From Rickettsiales bacterium (GTDB taxonomy: Bacteria > Pseudomonadota > Alphaproteobacteria > Rickettsiales > SXRF01), in NCBI GenBank assembly GCA_025464625.1, contig JAOAUZ010000001.1:334848-398847 (forward strand): a stretch of DNA of 64,000 bases, given 5' to 3'. Positions 8,449 to 18,623 of this stretch are shown here, in pieces (positions within the stretch are counted from its first letter, which is position 1; each line of letters begins with the position of its first letter). The notes below the pieces were generated by a model. It was not told the origin of the DNA. It searched no databases and saw only the letters and a list, made by a program, of their open reading frames with translations. The position numbers and the translations under genes were made by a program.

Positions 8449-9843
8449 ATGAGAGAAGAACATGAACTTTTGCCGAATATTGGATTGGCTAATCTGCGCA
8501 GACGCACGGTGATGAATGTTTTGCGCGCGTGGCGTGAGGTTGAGGAAATAGCTAGACACGCCATTTCCCATGATATTCGTCCGTCTGTGCCTAAAGAAGA
8601 TATAGAACTTCTTCGCGAGCAGATGAAGCTGTGCCTTGATAATCGTGGTGGAGAAGTGACCGCAAGGGCGCGAACTGCGGATTTAGGGCGTACTTATTTG
8701 AAGCTGAATGAGGCTGGCAGGGCAAAATTTCTGAGGTTGCTTGCGGGAGATTTCGCGCCAGATGATGAAATACTGAATAAACTTTCAAAAGAATATATAA
8801 AGGTAAAAGATGGTGATAATAAGGAGAAATTGCGCCTTGAGATAGCGATGCGTAATGCACTGATTACGCCACGCAGTGTTATATTGCGTCAGTTTACTGC
8901 TTTGCCAGATGGCTTCAAATTTCTTATCAATATGCGTGAGGATTTGCTGCCTATAGTTGGTGATGATGTAAGCCTGAAAGGGCTGGAATATGACCTGAAA
9001 TCCATATTATTTGCGTGGTTTGATATTGGTCTGCTGGATATGCAGGAAATTACTTGGAAATCACCTGCTGCGCTGTTGGAAAAATTGATTGAATATGAGG
9101 CGGTGCATCGTGTTGCATCTTGGGATGATTTGAAGAATCGCCTTGATTCTGACCGCAGGGTTTTTGCTTTTTTCCATAATAAAATGCCGCTTGAACCGTT
9201 GATTTTTGTTCATGTCGCGTTGGTTAACGGGATGAGCGATAATATTCAGCAGCTTCTGGATGAGAAAAGCCCTGTGGTTGAACGTGACAAGGCTGATACA
9301 GCAATTTTTTATTCAATTTCTAACGCGCAAAAAGGCTTGGTTGGCATAAGTTTTGGTAATTTTCTGATTAAGCGGGTGGTTGGAGTTCTTACCTCTGAGA
9401 TGAAAAATATCAAAAATTTTGCTACTCTTTCGCCTATCCCTACCTTCCGTAACTGGCTGGATTTACAGCTTGCAAATAATGATAATGAATTAATCAGCGG
9501 TGAGGAGCGGGAGCTTCTAAGTATGCTGGATACGCAGTGGCATAAGGATAAAAAATTACCTTCCTCACTAAAGCCAGTTTTGTTGCGTCTTTGTACACAC
9601 TATCTGCTTAATGAAAAGAAAAGTGAAAAACCGATGGATCCAGTTTGCAATTTTCATCTCTCCAATGGCGCACGGTTGGAACGCCTAAACTGGTTGGCGG
9701 ATACATCAGCCAAAGGTCTTAAGCAATCAGCGGGAATGATGGCGAATTATTATTATAAACTTTCTGAAATTGATGAAAATCACGAAGAATTTATGACGCA
9801 TGGAAAAATTGTTACGTCTAAAAATATTCGTAATTTGTTGTGA
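8449..9843 (+). CDS. Malonyl-CoA decarboxylase
   Basis: A 464-residue malonyl-CoA decarboxylase (MCD family), converting malonyl-CoA to acetyl-CoA and CO2. The N-terminal helical domain runs to about residue 110 and the GNAT-like catalytic domain follows. Family marks include 'TALPDGFKFLINMREDLLP', 'TWKSPAALLEKLIEYEAVH', 'CFAFFH'-like 'VFAFFHNKMPLEPLIFVHVAL', 'TAIFYSISNAQKGLVGISFGNFLIK', and the C-terminal 'DPVCNFHLSNGARLERLNW' with the catalytic histidine, ending 'MANYYYKL'. Such genes in alphaproteobacteria often sit in malonate-use operons, but none of those genes is adjacent. The phosphatase downstream starts 16 bases after the stop. Confidence 0.93.
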   Translation: MREEHELLPNIGLANLRRRTVMNVLRAWREVEEIARHAISHDIRPSVPKEDIELLREQMKLCLDNRGGEVTARARTADLGRTYLKLNEAGRAKFLRLLAGDFAPDDEILNKLSKEYIKVKDGDNKEKLRLEIAMRNALITPRSVILRQFTALPDGFKFLINMREDLLPIVGDDVSLKGLEYDLKSILFAWFDIGLLDMQEITWKSPAALLEKLIEYEAVHRVASWDDLKNRLDSDRRVFAFFHNKMPLEPLIFVHVALVNGMSDNIQQLLDEKSPVVERDKADTAIFYSISNAQKGLVGISFGNFLIKRVVGVLTSEMKNIKNFATLSPIPTFRNWLDLQLANNDNELISGEERELLSMLDTQWHKDKKLPSSLKPVLLRLCTHYLLNEKKSEKPMDPVCNFHLSNGARLERLNWLADTSAKGLKQSAGMMANYYYKLSEIDENHEEFMTHGKIVTSKNIRNLL

Positions 9844-9859
9844 GATATAAATAATTTAT

Positions 9860-10864
9860 ATGAAGAAACTACTCAAGAAAGCGCAGGAAAACTGTAAGGC
9901 AGAATTATTCGTTTATGATGATAAGGGGACACATAATACGCCCACTACTTTTAAAACACTGGTTTCCACATGGAAATTCATTATCCTGTTTATTATAAGC
10001 AGTGTTTTATTTGCTTATTCAGTTAATTTTGGATTACCGAAGGATAGAATTTTATTTGCAGTTCAATTTTTAATTGGGATGCAAGCTGCTTCTTTTCTGG
10101 TTTTATCTTTGCGGATTAAGGACTCTTATTCTGTATTCATGGTGATGCAATATTTGAGCTTGTTTGTTTTGGGCAGTGCTTTTTTTGCCCTATCTTTTTA
10201 TTCAACTGCGACACTAAAATTTCCGCTTGTAGATGATGAACTTATTGCAATCGACAAATGGTTCTTTTTTGATTGGCGCGATTACATGGCATTTGTGCGC
10301 CAATATCCTTTGTTGCAGACTGTGCTTAATGTTGGGTATAGCTCGATGATTATCTCTATAATAATCATTATATTTTCTTTGGTAGTTAGTAAAAATGTTG
10401 TGCATTTGCAGAGATTTGCGATCGCTTATTTTATAACATTGCTTGCTACACTGGTTCTTGCTTGCATTTTTCCAGCACTGGCTGGGTATATTCATTATAA
10501 TGTTGAGCCAGTTAATTTAGGAATTAATCCCAGTGCAGCGCGTATTCATGAAGCAGATATGCTTAATTTAAGAGCCGGTGAGTTGCATAACACCCCGACA
10601 AGAATCAAGGGGTTGGTAACGTTCCCATCTTTTCACTCGTCAACTGGGTTACTGTTGATATGGGGATTTTATCCAGTGATTTGGTTACGCCTTTTTATGG
10701 CAGTGCTTAATGTTATTCTTATTGTTTCTACACCCTTTTCAGGTGGGCATTATTTGGCTGATGTGGTTGGCGGATTGGCAGTTACTATGTTTGCAATTTT
10801 AATTGCTCATTACCTTATACCGATGAGGGAAAAAGATAAAAATAAGTTGCAGGTGAGCAAGTGA
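9860..10864 (+). CDS. PAP2-superfamily membrane phosphatase/transferase
   Basis: A 334-residue integral membrane protein with about seven hydrophobic segments starting near residue 42. The PAP2 signature is partial but clear: 'VTFPSFHSSTGL' supplies the PSxHS motif with its histidine, and 'STPFSGGHYLADVVGG' the S-x(7)-H-x3-D motif. The arrangement and the late position of both motifs are like the PAP2_3 group (inositol-phosphorylceramide-synthase-like), which acts on phospholipid or isoprenoid phosphates at the membrane. The exact substrate is unknown. It probably shares a transcript with the decarboxylase upstream (16-base gap). Confidence 0.8.
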   Translation: MKKLLKKAQENCKAELFVYDDKGTHNTPTTFKTLVSTWKFIILFIISSVLFAYSVNFGLPKDRILFAVQFLIGMQAASFLVLSLRIKDSYSVFMVMQYLSLFVLGSAFFALSFYSTATLKFPLVDDELIAIDKWFFFDWRDYMAFVRQYPLLQTVLNVGYSSMIISIIIIIFSLVVSKNVVHLQRFAIAYFITLLATLVLACIFPALAGYIHYNVEPVNLGINPSAARIHEADMLNLRAGELHNTPTRIKGLVTFPSFHSSTGLLLIWGFYPVIWLRLFMAVLNVILIVSTPFSGGHYLADVVGGLAVTMFAILIAHYLIPMREKDKNKLQVSK

Positions 10865-10943
10865 AGGATTAGTTTTAGATATTCGCAGTGCTGTATTCGG
10901 TATAAAAATGAATAATAAAAATAATAAGAAAAGGCGGTGAATC

Positions 10944-11210
10944 ATGGCTTCAGAGAAATCACAGAATATTCAAGATGTTTTTCTTAATACGCTTCGTAAA
11001 AAAAGAATTCCAGTTACGATATTCCTTGCCAATGGTGTAAAGTTACAGGGTAACATCACTGCATTTGATAATTTTTCTATCTTGTTACGCAGAGGACCAC
11101 AGCTACAGCTGGTTTATAAACATACCGTCGCAACTATTGTGCCTTCTGGTGAAGTTGTACTGCATGAAGAAGATGGTGCTGATTTAGCAGCTCATTCTGT
11201 AACACCTTAA
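10944..11210 (+). CDS. hfq: RNA chaperone Hfq
   Basis: An 88-residue Sm-like hexameric RNA chaperone that pairs small RNAs with mRNAs. Sm1 ('[37 protein letters not shown]') and Sm2 ('[13 protein letters not shown]') are intact; the proximal-face 'YKHT' replaces the usual 'YKHA'. An AAGGCGG Shine-Dalgarno sequence lies just before the ATG. The stop TAA is followed directly by the GTG of hflX, the conserved hfq-hflX order. Confidence 0.96.
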   Translation: MASEKSQNIQDVFLNTLRKKRIPVTIFLANGVKLQGNITAFDNFSILLRRGPQLQLVYKHTVATIVPSGEVVLHEEDGADLAAHSVTP

Positions 11211-12530
11211 GTGAGAAAAACTCCAGAGTTTCCAGAGGATGATTCGCCTGAATATGGTGAAGTGACCACTAATCGTGCTTTTGTAATTCATCCGTATTTC
11301 AAACAAAAAGCGCGTGAGGATGTGCGCGGTGCGGATGCCTGTCTTGAAGAAGCTGTCGGGCTTGCTCACGCGATAGATTTAGAGGTGGGGGAAGCGATTG
11401 TGGTGAATCTTGCTGCTGCCAAGCCAGCAACTTTGTTTGGTAGTGGCAAGGTGGAAGAACTGGAGGGTTATATTAAGCATGTTGGTGCTGGTCTGGTTAT
11501 TATTAATACTCATGTCAGTCCTGTACAGCAGCGTAATTTGGAAAAGGCTTGGCAGGTGAAGGTTATTGACCGTACCGCACTTATTTTGGAAATTTTTGGG
11601 GCGAGGGCGCGCACACATGAGGGTAAATTACAGGTGGAACTTGCTGCACTTAATTACCAGAAAAGTCGTCTTGTCCGTTCATGGACACATTTGGAAAGAC
11701 AGCGCGGAGGTTTTGGATTTTTAGGGGGACCGGGTGAATCGCAGATTGAAATTGATAGACGTTTGATTCGTGACGAAATTGCCAAAATCAAACGGCAACT
11801 AGAGCAGGTGAAACGCACCCGCGAATTGCACCGCAAAAATCGTCGTTCTGTTCCGTTTCCTGTGGTTGCCCTAGTTGGTTACACCAATGCTGGTAAATCA
11901 ACATTGTTTAATAAGCTCACTGGCGCAAATGTACTTTCAATGGATAAGCTATTTGCTACGTTAGACCCGACCATGCGCGCGCTGAAACTTCCTGCTGGTG
12001 GAAAAGCTATTTTATCGGATACTGTAGGTTTTGTTTCTGACTTACCTACAGAGTTGGTGGCAGCTTTCCGCGCGACACTTGAGGATGTATTGGAGGCTGA
12101 TATTTTGCTCCATGTTCGTGATATTTCTCACCCTGATACCATAGCGCAAAAAAATGATGTGGAAGAGGTGCTGAAAAGCCTGTTTCGTAGCGAACATTTG
12201 CCAGAAAATATGCTAGAAGTTTGTAATAAAATAGATAGGCTTCCTGTGCCACATAGTTTTGTTGATGATGGCAGCAGGTTATATATTTCTGCGGTGACAG
12301 GTGAGGGTCTTGATGCTCTTCTGGCGAGGATTGAAACAGAAATCGGAAAGCGCTTTTTTAAGCATATAACCTATAATTTACGGATGGATGATGGTAAAGC
12401 TCTTGCATGGCTGCATTCTCACGGTAAAGTGATTGAGCAAAAGCTAGAAGATGAAATGATGGTTGTGAATGTCCAGCTTTCTGAAGATAATATCAGCCGT
12501 TTTGAGCGTATTTATGCGAAAAATAATTAG
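11211..12530 (+). CDS. hflX: Ribosome-rescue/splitting GTPase HflX
   Basis: A 439-residue HflX GTPase. The start is GTG, immediately after the hfq stop. The N-terminal HflX domain has 'GSGKVEELEGYIK' and the glycine-rich 'LERQRGGFGFLGGPGESQIEIDRR' segment, followed by a coiled linker. The GTPase domain then shows G1 'GYTNAGKSTLFN', G2 'FATLDPT', G3 'DTVGFVSDLP', G4 'NKID' and G5 'SAVTGEG'. HflX splits stalled or heat-damaged 70S ribosomes. The last 17 bases overlap the ModA-like gene in another frame. Confidence 0.96.
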   Translation: MRKTPEFPEDDSPEYGEVTTNRAFVIHPYFKQKAREDVRGADACLEEAVGLAHAIDLEVGEAIVVNLAAAKPATLFGSGKVEELEGYIKHVGAGLVIINTHVSPVQQRNLEKAWQVKVIDRTALILEIFGARARTHEGKLQVELAALNYQKSRLVRSWTHLERQRGGFGFLGGPGESQIEIDRRLIRDEIAKIKRQLEQVKRTRELHRKNRRSVPFPVVALVGYTNAGKSTLFNKLTGANVLSMDKLFATLDPTMRALKLPAGGKAILSDTVGFVSDLPTELVAAFRATLEDVLEADILLHVRDISHPDTIAQKNDVEEVLKSLFRSEHLPENMLEVCNKIDRLPVPHSFVDDGSRLYISAVTGEGLDALLARIETEIGKRFFKHITYNLRMDDGKALAWLHSHGKVIEQKLEDEMMVVNVQLSEDNISRFERIYAKNN

Positions 12531-13287
12531 CATATTTTTGTTATTGCTTTTTACTGTACCAGCCAATGCAGCTATGCTGAAATTGCCGACTGTAACGGTG
12601 ATGGCAGATCATAGCATGAGCCTTGCTGTTGCTGAAATTGCGCGTAATTATTCGCGCAGCAAACACGCCGCGGTAAATACCTCATTTGTTTCCCAAAAAA
12701 TTCAGCAGGAACAGATTAGCGAAGGTGCAGCAGCAGATATATTGGTAACATCTAAAGAAGCATGGATTGATGAGCTAAAATTGCAGGGGCTTATTGATAT
12801 TCATTCACAAACAAAATTAGCTGGTGATCGTCTTGTGCTTATTGGCGCAGTGGATACGAGCATTGTTTCACAAGGGGCAGGACGTTTTCCTGCTACTGAG
12901 ATTATAAAAGCTGGTGCTGGTGAGCCAATATTTATTCTGGGAAATCCAGAAGCACTTATGGAGGGCGTGTACGCTAAGGAAGCAATGCGTAATTTGGGTG
13001 TGGCTGAGGATTTAGAGCCTTACACGCTTTATGTAAAACGTTTTGATGAAATGCTGAATATGGTGACTGAACAACAGGCATTTGCTGTTTGTTTCTACAG
13101 CTCTGTTTTTCAGCGTAATGACCTAAAAATAATTGATATTATCCCTGAATCAGCACATAAAAAAATTGCCTATTATGCCGTTGTTATTGCTGGTGATAAT
13201 ATGGATGAAGCTAGAAATTTCCTTGAATATCTGAAGTCAGCAGAAGTTGATAAAATATTCAGAAAATATGGATTTGTTGCTGATTAG
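12514..13287 (+). CDS. ModA-like periplasmic substrate-binding protein
   Basis: A 257-residue exported protein; the start at 12514 gives a clean signal peptide ('[20 protein letters not shown]') and overlaps the hflX end by 17 bases, while an upstream in-frame start would spoil the leader. The mature part follows the molybdate-binding ModA pattern: '[16 protein letters not shown]', '[18 protein letters not shown]', '[11 protein letters not shown]', '[22 protein letters not shown]' and '[10 protein letters not shown]'. No modB or modC permease genes are nearby, so the ligand (molybdate, tungstate or another oxyanion) and partner transporter are unknown. Confidence 0.72.
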   Translation: MRKIISIFLLLLFTVPANAAMLKLPTVTVMADHSMSLAVAEIARNYSRSKHAAVNTSFVSQKIQQEQISEGAAADILVTSKEAWIDELKLQGLIDIHSQTKLAGDRLVLIGAVDTSIVSQGAGRFPATEIIKAGAGEPIFILGNPEALMEGVYAKEAMRNLGVAEDLEPYTLYVKRFDEMLNMVTEQQAFAVCFYSSVFQRNDLKIIDIIPESAHKKIAYYAVVIAGDNMDEARNFLEYLKSAEVDKIFRKYGFVAD

Positions 13288-14300
13288 GTGGTTGTAAGTG
13301 GCCATCTTGCGCGGGGTTCAAAGTCTAGCCCATCAACTAGCCCTAGTTTGAAGCGTTCGATGCCTGCCCATGCAATCATGGCTGCGTTATCAGTGCAAAG
13401 TTTTATTGGTGGGGCGACTAATTCCAGCTCATGTTGCGTAAGAAGTTTTTGCAATTCGTAGCGGATATATTGATTAGCAGCCACACCTCCAGCCAGCACA
13501 AAATGTTTTCCTTGTGGGTGTAGGGCTTTGAATTTTTTGATAGCTGCTTGCGCGCGTTCTAGCACACTTTGTGTAGCTGTGTATTGAAATGAAGCGCAGA
13601 TGTCTGCCTTATTTTGTTCACTTAGCTTACCTAATTGTTCTATTTGTAATCGCACAGCTGTTTTTAGCCCAGAGAATGAAAAATCACAACCTTCACGACC
13701 ACGCAGAGGCATGGGGAAGTTATAGGCATGAGGATTACCATTTTTTGCTAGTTTTTCCACTGCTGCTCCACCCGGATAGCCAAGCCCAAGCATTTTTGCT
13801 ACCTTGTCAAAAACTTCACCGAGCGCATCATCGAGAGTGCCACCGAGTTTTTGATATTTTCCAACACCACTGACGATCAAAAATTGGCAATGTCCACCTG
13901 AAACTAGAAGCAGCAAATAGGGGAAGGGAACATCATCGGTAAGGCGCACGGTGAGGGCATGTCCCTCTAGGTGATTTACAGCAATAAAAGGTTTTTTTTG
14001 CACGCTGGCGATGGCTTTTGCTGTCATCACGCCTACGATGACTCCGCCGATTAAACCCGGTCCTGCGGTGGCTGCTATGGCATCTATTTCGGATAGAGAT
14101 ATTTTTGCTTCGTCAAGTGCGCTGGTTATTACCTTCTCAATATGTTCCATATGCGCGCGTGCTGCAATTTCTGGTACTACTCCGCCGTAAGCTTCATGCT
14201 CGGTTTGTGACCAGACTATATTGGACAAAATACGCTTGTCGTCAGAGACAATTGCCGCTGCCGTTTCATCGCAACTTGTTTCAATACCAAGAATAAGCAT
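13284..14300 (-). CDS. tsaD: tRNA N6-adenosine threonylcarbamoyltransferase TsaD
   Basis: A 338-residue TsaD (Gcp/Kae1) that installs t6A37 on ANN-decoding tRNAs with TsaB, TsaC and TsaE. Visible are the N-terminal '[15 protein letters not shown]', the metal-binding pair in 'NHLEGH' (H110, H114), '[11 protein letters not shown]', '[22 protein letters not shown]' and '[13 protein letters not shown]'. Its partner TsaB is encoded at 42372-43004 in this window. It converges with the ModA-like gene (4-base overlap) and is divergent from hemC. Confidence 0.97.
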   Translation of the reverse strand: MLILGIETSCDETAAAIVSDDKRILSNIVWSQTEHEAYGGVVPEIAARAHMEHIEKVITSALDEAKISLSEIDAIAATAGPGLIGGVIVGVMTAKAIASVQKKPFIAVNHLEGHALTVRLTDDVPFPYLLLLVSGGHCQFLIVSGVGKYQKLGGTLDDALGEVFDKVAKMLGLGYPGGAAVEKLAKNGNPHAYNFPMPLRGREGCDFSFSGLKTAVRLQIEQLGKLSEQNKADICASFQYTATQSVLERAQAAIKKFKALHPQGKHFVLAGGVAANQYIRYELQKLLTQHELELVAPPIKLCTDNAAMIAWAGIERFKLGLVDGLDFEPRARWPLTTT

Positions 14301-14319
14301 AATCAGTTATTAGTTGAGG

Positions 14320-14347
14320 TTGTTAGTAAAGAGTTGTGATGTATAAT
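14320..14347 (+). promoter_or_regulatory. Sigma-70-type promoter for hemC
   Basis: TTGTTA at 14320-14325, a 16-bp spacer, and a perfect TATAAT at 14342-14347, in the tsaD-hemC divergent gap. The 5' leader would be about 35 bases. Confidence 0.45.
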
Positions 14348-14388
14348 GCCAAAAAGTTTTAATAACAAATAATTATGGAATTTTGCTA

Positions 14389-15273
14389 ATGAATTTACGC
14401 CTCGGAACACGAAAAAGCCCACTTGCCCTTGCTCAGGCGCAGCAGGTGCGGGCTTTGTTGCTGGATGCATGGCAGGATATCACGGTGGAAATTGTGCATA
14501 TTGTCACCAGTGGCGATAAGTTTTTAAGCCAAAATCTGGCGGATATTGGTGGCAAAGGGCTGTTTACTAAAGAAATAGAGGAGGGGCTGTTGGAAGGTTC
14601 GCTGGATATTGCTGTTCACTCTATGAAAGATATGCCAACCAAACTTCCTGATGGTCTGATTATCGGGGGGATGCTTCCGCGCGAAGACCCTCGTGATATG
14701 CTGCTCGGGGCAGGGCTTAAAGGGCTTGATGATTTACCAAAAGGGGCGGTGTTTGGAACGTCATCGCTACGTCGCGCTGCTCAGGTGAAGATTAAAAGAC
14801 CAGATGTACAGATTGTGCCTTTTCGTGGCAATGTGCAGAGCCGCCTTGCTAAACTGGAACGTGGTGAAGTGCAGGCGACAATGCTTGCCAAGGCTGGGCT
14901 TAACCGATTGGGAATTACTGACGTGGAAGGTGCAATTCTTCCAGTAGAAGAATTTTTGCCAGCAATCGCGCAGGGGGCTATTGGTATTGAATGTCGCAAA
15001 AGCGATACAAAAATTCAGGAACTACTCGCGCCACTTGCTCATAAAAATACCATGTTGGCGGTTGATTGTGAGCGCGCTTTCCTGCGCGTGCTGGACGGTT
15101 CATGCCGTACACCGATTTCTGGTTATGCTCTAATAGAAAATGACAGTATTTTCCTTCGCGGTCTAATCGCAAAACCAGACGGCAGTAGTTTCAAGCAGGC
15201 TGAACTGCGCGGTAGCGTTCAAGATGCAGAGGCTATAGGCGTGGATTTGGGAAAAAGATTACTTGGTCAATGA
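14389..15273 (+). CDS. hemC: Porphobilinogen deaminase (hydroxymethylbilane synthase)
   Basis: A 294-residue enzyme that condenses four porphobilinogens into hydroxymethylbilane in heme synthesis. The ATG at 14389 is chosen over a TTG two codons upstream. Key parts: 'LRLGTRKSPLALAQA', 'SGDKF', 'KGLFTKEIEEGLL', 'AVHSMKDMPT', 'GTSSLRRAAQ', 'RGNVQSRL' and 'LDGSCRTPISGYA', where C239 binds the dipyrromethane cofactor. hemB lies elsewhere in the window (58181-59179). Its last 7 bases overlap the convergent hydrolase. Confidence 0.96.
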   Translation: MNLRLGTRKSPLALAQAQQVRALLLDAWQDITVEIVHIVTSGDKFLSQNLADIGGKGLFTKEIEEGLLEGSLDIAVHSMKDMPTKLPDGLIIGGMLPREDPRDMLLGAGLKGLDDLPKGAVFGTSSLRRAAQVKIKRPDVQIVPFRGNVQSRLAKLERGEVQATMLAKAGLNRLGITDVEGAILPVEEFLPAIAQGAIGIECRKSDTKIQELLAPLAHKNTMLAVDCERAFLRVLDGSCRTPISGYALIENDSIFLRGLIAKPDGSSFKQAELRGSVQDAEAIGVDLGKRLLGQ

Positions 15274-16082
15274 ACCAACTGATGGGTTTTGCTGAATTCC
15301 AGAATTGCATTAGTTAGTTTTTGTAGATCAAAATCATTATGGTTCGTTTCTGGAAAATAGATAGCCTGTTTCGGTTCGTTTGCTTTGGCAAAAAGACCTT
15401 TGCCGAAGGTGGTGGGAACAAGCGTATCCTTTTCACCGTGAAAGAGTAAAAGTGGTACATTGATATTTGCTATTTTACTTAGTGAATCGTAGCGATCTTT
15501 TATTAAAAGACTCACTGGCAGCCATGGATATTTATTACTTGCGGTGGCGGTCATAGAGGTGAATGGCGATTGCAGAATCAATGCTGCGATTTTATGTTCT
15601 GTAGCCATCTGCACGGCAACTGCTGTGCCGATTGATTCACCATAAATTATTATTTTATTATCAGCAAGTGACAGTGTTTTTGTTGCGTAATCCATAGTGG
15701 CGCGCGCGTCCTGATAAAAACCTTCTTCTGAGGGGCTTCCTTCGCTCCTACCATATCCGCGATAGTCAAGACCAAGCACACCAAAACCAGAATCTCGCAG
15801 CAAGCTAAAGAAAAATCTTCGATGCGATAAATTACCGCCATTGCCATGAAAATAAATTATGGTTGGATAATCTTTTTTTGCTGGGCGATGCCATGCTTCA
15901 ATTTGTGTTCCATCACTGGCTTTGAGTGGAACTACAGAAAAATCAACTAGCCCATAACTTGCTGGTGGTTCAATGGCAATAGTTGGCACATACATCAATT
16001 GCCGTTGCAAGCTATACATACCAACGCAGATAAAAATATACGAAACGACAAGCGTTTTTAAGATAGATTTTAGCTTTGCCAT
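15267..16082 (-). CDS. Membrane-anchored alpha/beta-hydrolase (BEM46/ABHD13 type)
   Basis: A 271-residue protein starting at 16082 ('MAKLKSILKTLVVSYIFICVG'), which gives a single N-terminal transmembrane anchor; longer starts would run into purA. The hydrolase fold shows 'IIYFHGNGGNLSHR' (oxyanion region), 'LGLDYRGYGRSEGSPSEEG', the elbow 'IYGESIGTAVA' with the catalytic Ser, 'LLFHGEKDTLVP' with the Asp, and 'ETNHNDF' with the His. This is the BEM46/ABHD13 pattern. Substrate unknown. It is 2 bases after the purA stop and is likely cotranscribed with hisZ-purA. Confidence 0.85.
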   Translation of the reverse strand: MAKLKSILKTLVVSYIFICVGMYSLQRQLMYVPTIAIEPPASYGLVDFSVVPLKASDGTQIEAWHRPAKKDYPTIIYFHGNGGNLSHRRFFFSLLRDSGFGVLGLDYRGYGRSEGSPSEEGFYQDARATMDYATKTLSLADNKIIIYGESIGTAVAVQMATEHKIAALILQSPFTSMTATASNKYPWLPVSLLIKDRYDSLSKIANINVPLLLFHGEKDTLVPTTFGKGLFAKANEPKQAIYFPETNHNDFDLQKLTNAILEFSKTHQLVH

Positions 16083-16084
16083 AA

Positions 16085-17377
16085 CTAATCCAAGAATGGA
16101 TCTCTCACCAGAATTGTGTCTTCGCGGCGCGGGCTGGTGGAAAGCAGGGCAACTGGACATTCAATCAACTCTTCAATACGGCGGATATATTTTATTGCCT
16201 GTGCTGGAAGTTCTGCCCAGCTTTGTTTGCCGTGCGTGCTTTCGCTCCAGCCGTCCATTTCTTCGTAAACTGGCTTAATTTCTGCCTGAATCTTCATTGA
16301 GGCTGGCAGATAATCATAGAGTTTTCCGTTATGGGTGTAGCCAACGCAGATTTTTATTTTTTCAAAACCGTCGAGAACATCGAGCTTGGTTAGCGCGATA
16401 CCTGTTATACCGCCGATTCTAGCAGTCTGGCGCACCAGAGTTGCATCAAACCAGCCACAGCGACGCGGGCGACCTGTAACTGTTCCAAATTCATGCCCAA
16501 CACGACCAAGAGTTTGTCCAATTTCATCATGAAGTTCGGTTGGGAATGGTCCACTGCCCACGCGGGTGGTGTAGGCTTTGGTGATTCCCAGAACATAGCC
16601 GATGGCGTTAATACCAACACCAGAGCCTATGGTTGCTGTTCCTGCCAATGTGTTTGATGACGTAACATAAGGATATGTGCCGTGATCAACATCAAGCAAT
16701 GCACCCTGCGCGCCTTCAAATAAAATACGTTTTCTATCACGTTTAAGCTGGTGCAGAAGCATCCACACAGGCATTGCAAAAGGCAGTATTTTAGGTGCAA
16801 CTTCCAACAGTGGCTGTAATATCTCGTCAATCGACATTTCCTGTCCACCATTTGCTCTGAGTAGTGCATTATGATAGTTCAGCAAGTTCTCAACTTTATC
16901 GCGCAGCACATCCTCATCAGCTAAATCACAGACGCGGATGGCGCGACGCGCAACTTTATCTTCATAAGCAGGACCAATACCGCGACCAGTTGTGCCGATT
17001 TTGCCTTTGCCACGGTTGCTTTCCGCGCTTTTATCAACCATGCTATGAATAGGTAAAATAAGTGGAGCATTTTCAGCAATTCGCAAATTATCTGGTGTTA
17101 CCTTCACGCCAAGTTTGCCGACAGCTTCAATTTCTGAAAACAACGCCCAAGGATCAATTACAACACCATTGCCGATGATTGATAGTTTATTCGGGCGAAC
17201 TATTCCAGATGGCAGCAGCGAAAGTTTATAGGTAACACCATCCACCACCAGAGTATGCCCAGCGTTATGCCCTCCTTGAAAACGCACGACAACATCAGCG
17301 CGTTCCGACAGCCAATCAACAACTTTTCCCTTACCCTCATCACCCCACTGCGAGCCTATCACCACTACATTTGTCAT
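16085..17377 (-). CDS. purA: Adenylosuccinate synthetase
   Basis: A 430-residue GTP-dependent enzyme making adenylosuccinate from IMP and aspartate, the first step from IMP to AMP. Hallmarks: '[19 protein letters not shown]' (P-loop), '[15 protein letters not shown]', '[17 protein letters not shown]', '[23 protein letters not shown]', 'GSGPFPTEL', '[13 protein letters not shown]' and 'TKLDVLDG'. It starts 9 bases after the hisZ stop, so hisZ-purA-hydrolase form a minus-strand operon. Confidence 0.98.
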   Translation of the reverse strand: MTNVVVIGSQWGDEGKGKVVDWLSERADVVVRFQGGHNAGHTLVVDGVTYKLSLLPSGIVRPNKLSIIGNGVVIDPWALFSEIEAVGKLGVKVTPDNLRIAENAPLILPIHSMVDKSAESNRGKGKIGTTGRGIGPAYEDKVARRAIRVCDLADEDVLRDKVENLLNYHNALLRANGGQEMSIDEILQPLLEVAPKILPFAMPVWMLLHQLKRDRKRILFEGAQGALLDVDHGTYPYVTSSNTLAGTATIGSGVGINAIGYVLGITKAYTTRVGSGPFPTELHDEIGQTLGRVGHEFGTVTGRPRRCGWFDATLVRQTARIGGITGIALTKLDVLDGFEKIKICVGYTHNGKLYDYLPASMKIQAEIKPVYEEMDGWSESTHGKQSWAELPAQAIKYIRRIEELIECPVALLSTSPRREDTILVRDPFLD

Positions 17378-17386
17378 TTTATTTTC

Positions 17387-18538
17387 CTAATTATTTTCTA
17401 ACTCAATTATTTTATCATCCTTGTATAAATATCCGCAGCCAAGACGTTTTGATTCGATTTGGCAATTACCATATTCTTTTAGAGCATAGACTATCACATA
17501 CCCTTCACTGCGGAGTTTATCAGCATTAGTATTATGAATTCCTCCACTGATTAAAATACGCTTGGCGCGTTTTGCTGGTGGTAGAATATCTAACAATGTT
17601 TCTACATATAAGGTAAAACCAGTTGCTTCAGTGTCATATTTCGCATTTTCACCTTGGATTTTATAGCGACCACCACGTCCAACTTCACATGCCACACCAG
17701 CCACGAATATAGAAAAACCAACGCCAGAATGATAGCCAGAACCACGACTTTCTGTTGCATCAATAGTGATATTCCAATTAGGGTTGTTGCGCTTGCGGAG
17801 TATATCAACAACTTGTTTCAAATCATTGAACTGACGGCGTGCGCTGTCTGGAAGGTCAAGCCGTTCAATTGTGCTAAGAACAGTTTCTGCTGCACCAGAA
17901 TTTTGTATTAGGCTAATTAATGTATCGCGGTAACTGAAAGTAATATTGCGAATTGTTGAAATATCTTTATGGGCAATTGCGCTTAGAAGAGTTTGCAATT
18001 GCTCTTCCTCAAATTTTTCGGCAGCAAGCAATGCTCCTACAATACTTGGCAGATTAAGGTCTATTGATAGTTTATCTATTCCCGCTTTTTTCAGTGCTTC
18101 GACAGCAACTAAAATCACTTCTGCATCGGCTTCTGCTGTGGCAATACCAATAAGCTCGATACCTGCTTGATGCATCTGTCTATCACCTTTTAATTGTTCG
18201 CCATGCATACGCAGAACCAATCCATTATAGCACAAGCGCAGCGGGCGCGGTGTGTGTGCAAGGCGGTTCATGGCAATACGGGCAATCTGCAAGGTAATGT
18301 CAGCGCGGATGCCCATTACTTTATTTGCCGTTGGATCCATCACCCGAAATATTTGTGAGCTTAGTGCGCTACCTCGTCCAGCAAGCAAACTATCGCTATA
18401 TTCCAATAAAGGTGGTGATACTTGTTCATAACCAAAACTTTCAAATACGGAAAGAAGAGTGTGTGATAGTTCGGATTCCTGTTGCGCTTGTGGTGGCAGA
18501 ACATCGTAACATCCAGATGGAAGAAGTGATTTTGTCAT
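17387..18538 (-). CDS. hisZ: ATP phosphoribosyltransferase regulatory subunit HisZ
   Basis: A 383-residue HisRS-like protein without the anticodon-binding domain of true HisRS. It has motif 2-like 'PRPLRLCYNGLVLRMHGEQLKGDRQMHQAGIELIG' and 'GRGGRYK' (motif 3 region), with an N-terminal 'SLLPSGCYDVLPPQAQQES'. HisZ pairs with short-form HisG to make the active first enzyme of histidine synthesis. No hisG is in the window. A full HisRS would be longer (about 420) and would contain its catalytic signature. It is first in the operon with purA. Confidence 0.85.
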   Translation of the reverse strand: MTKSLLPSGCYDVLPPQAQQESELSHTLLSVFESFGYEQVSPPLLEYSDSLLAGRGSALSSQIFRVMDPTANKVMGIRADITLQIARIAMNRLAHTPRPLRLCYNGLVLRMHGEQLKGDRQMHQAGIELIGIATAEADAEVILVAVEALKKAGIDKLSIDLNLPSIVGALLAAEKFEEEQLQTLLSAIAHKDISTIRNITFSYRDTLISLIQNSGAAETVLSTIERLDLPDSARRQFNDLKQVVDILRKRNNPNWNITIDATESRGSGYHSGVGFSIFVAGVACEVGRGGRYKIQGENAKYDTEATGFTLYVETLLDILPPAKRAKRILISGGIHNTNADKLRSEGYVIVYALKEYGNCQIESKRLGCGYLYKDDKIIELENN

Positions 18539-18623
18539 AAAGTTATAATAGCTCTTTGTTATTACTTATAAATGGTTTAGAAGATGAGTTCTTCTTGTCA
18601 ACTGAAACTCCTAGAAACACCTT

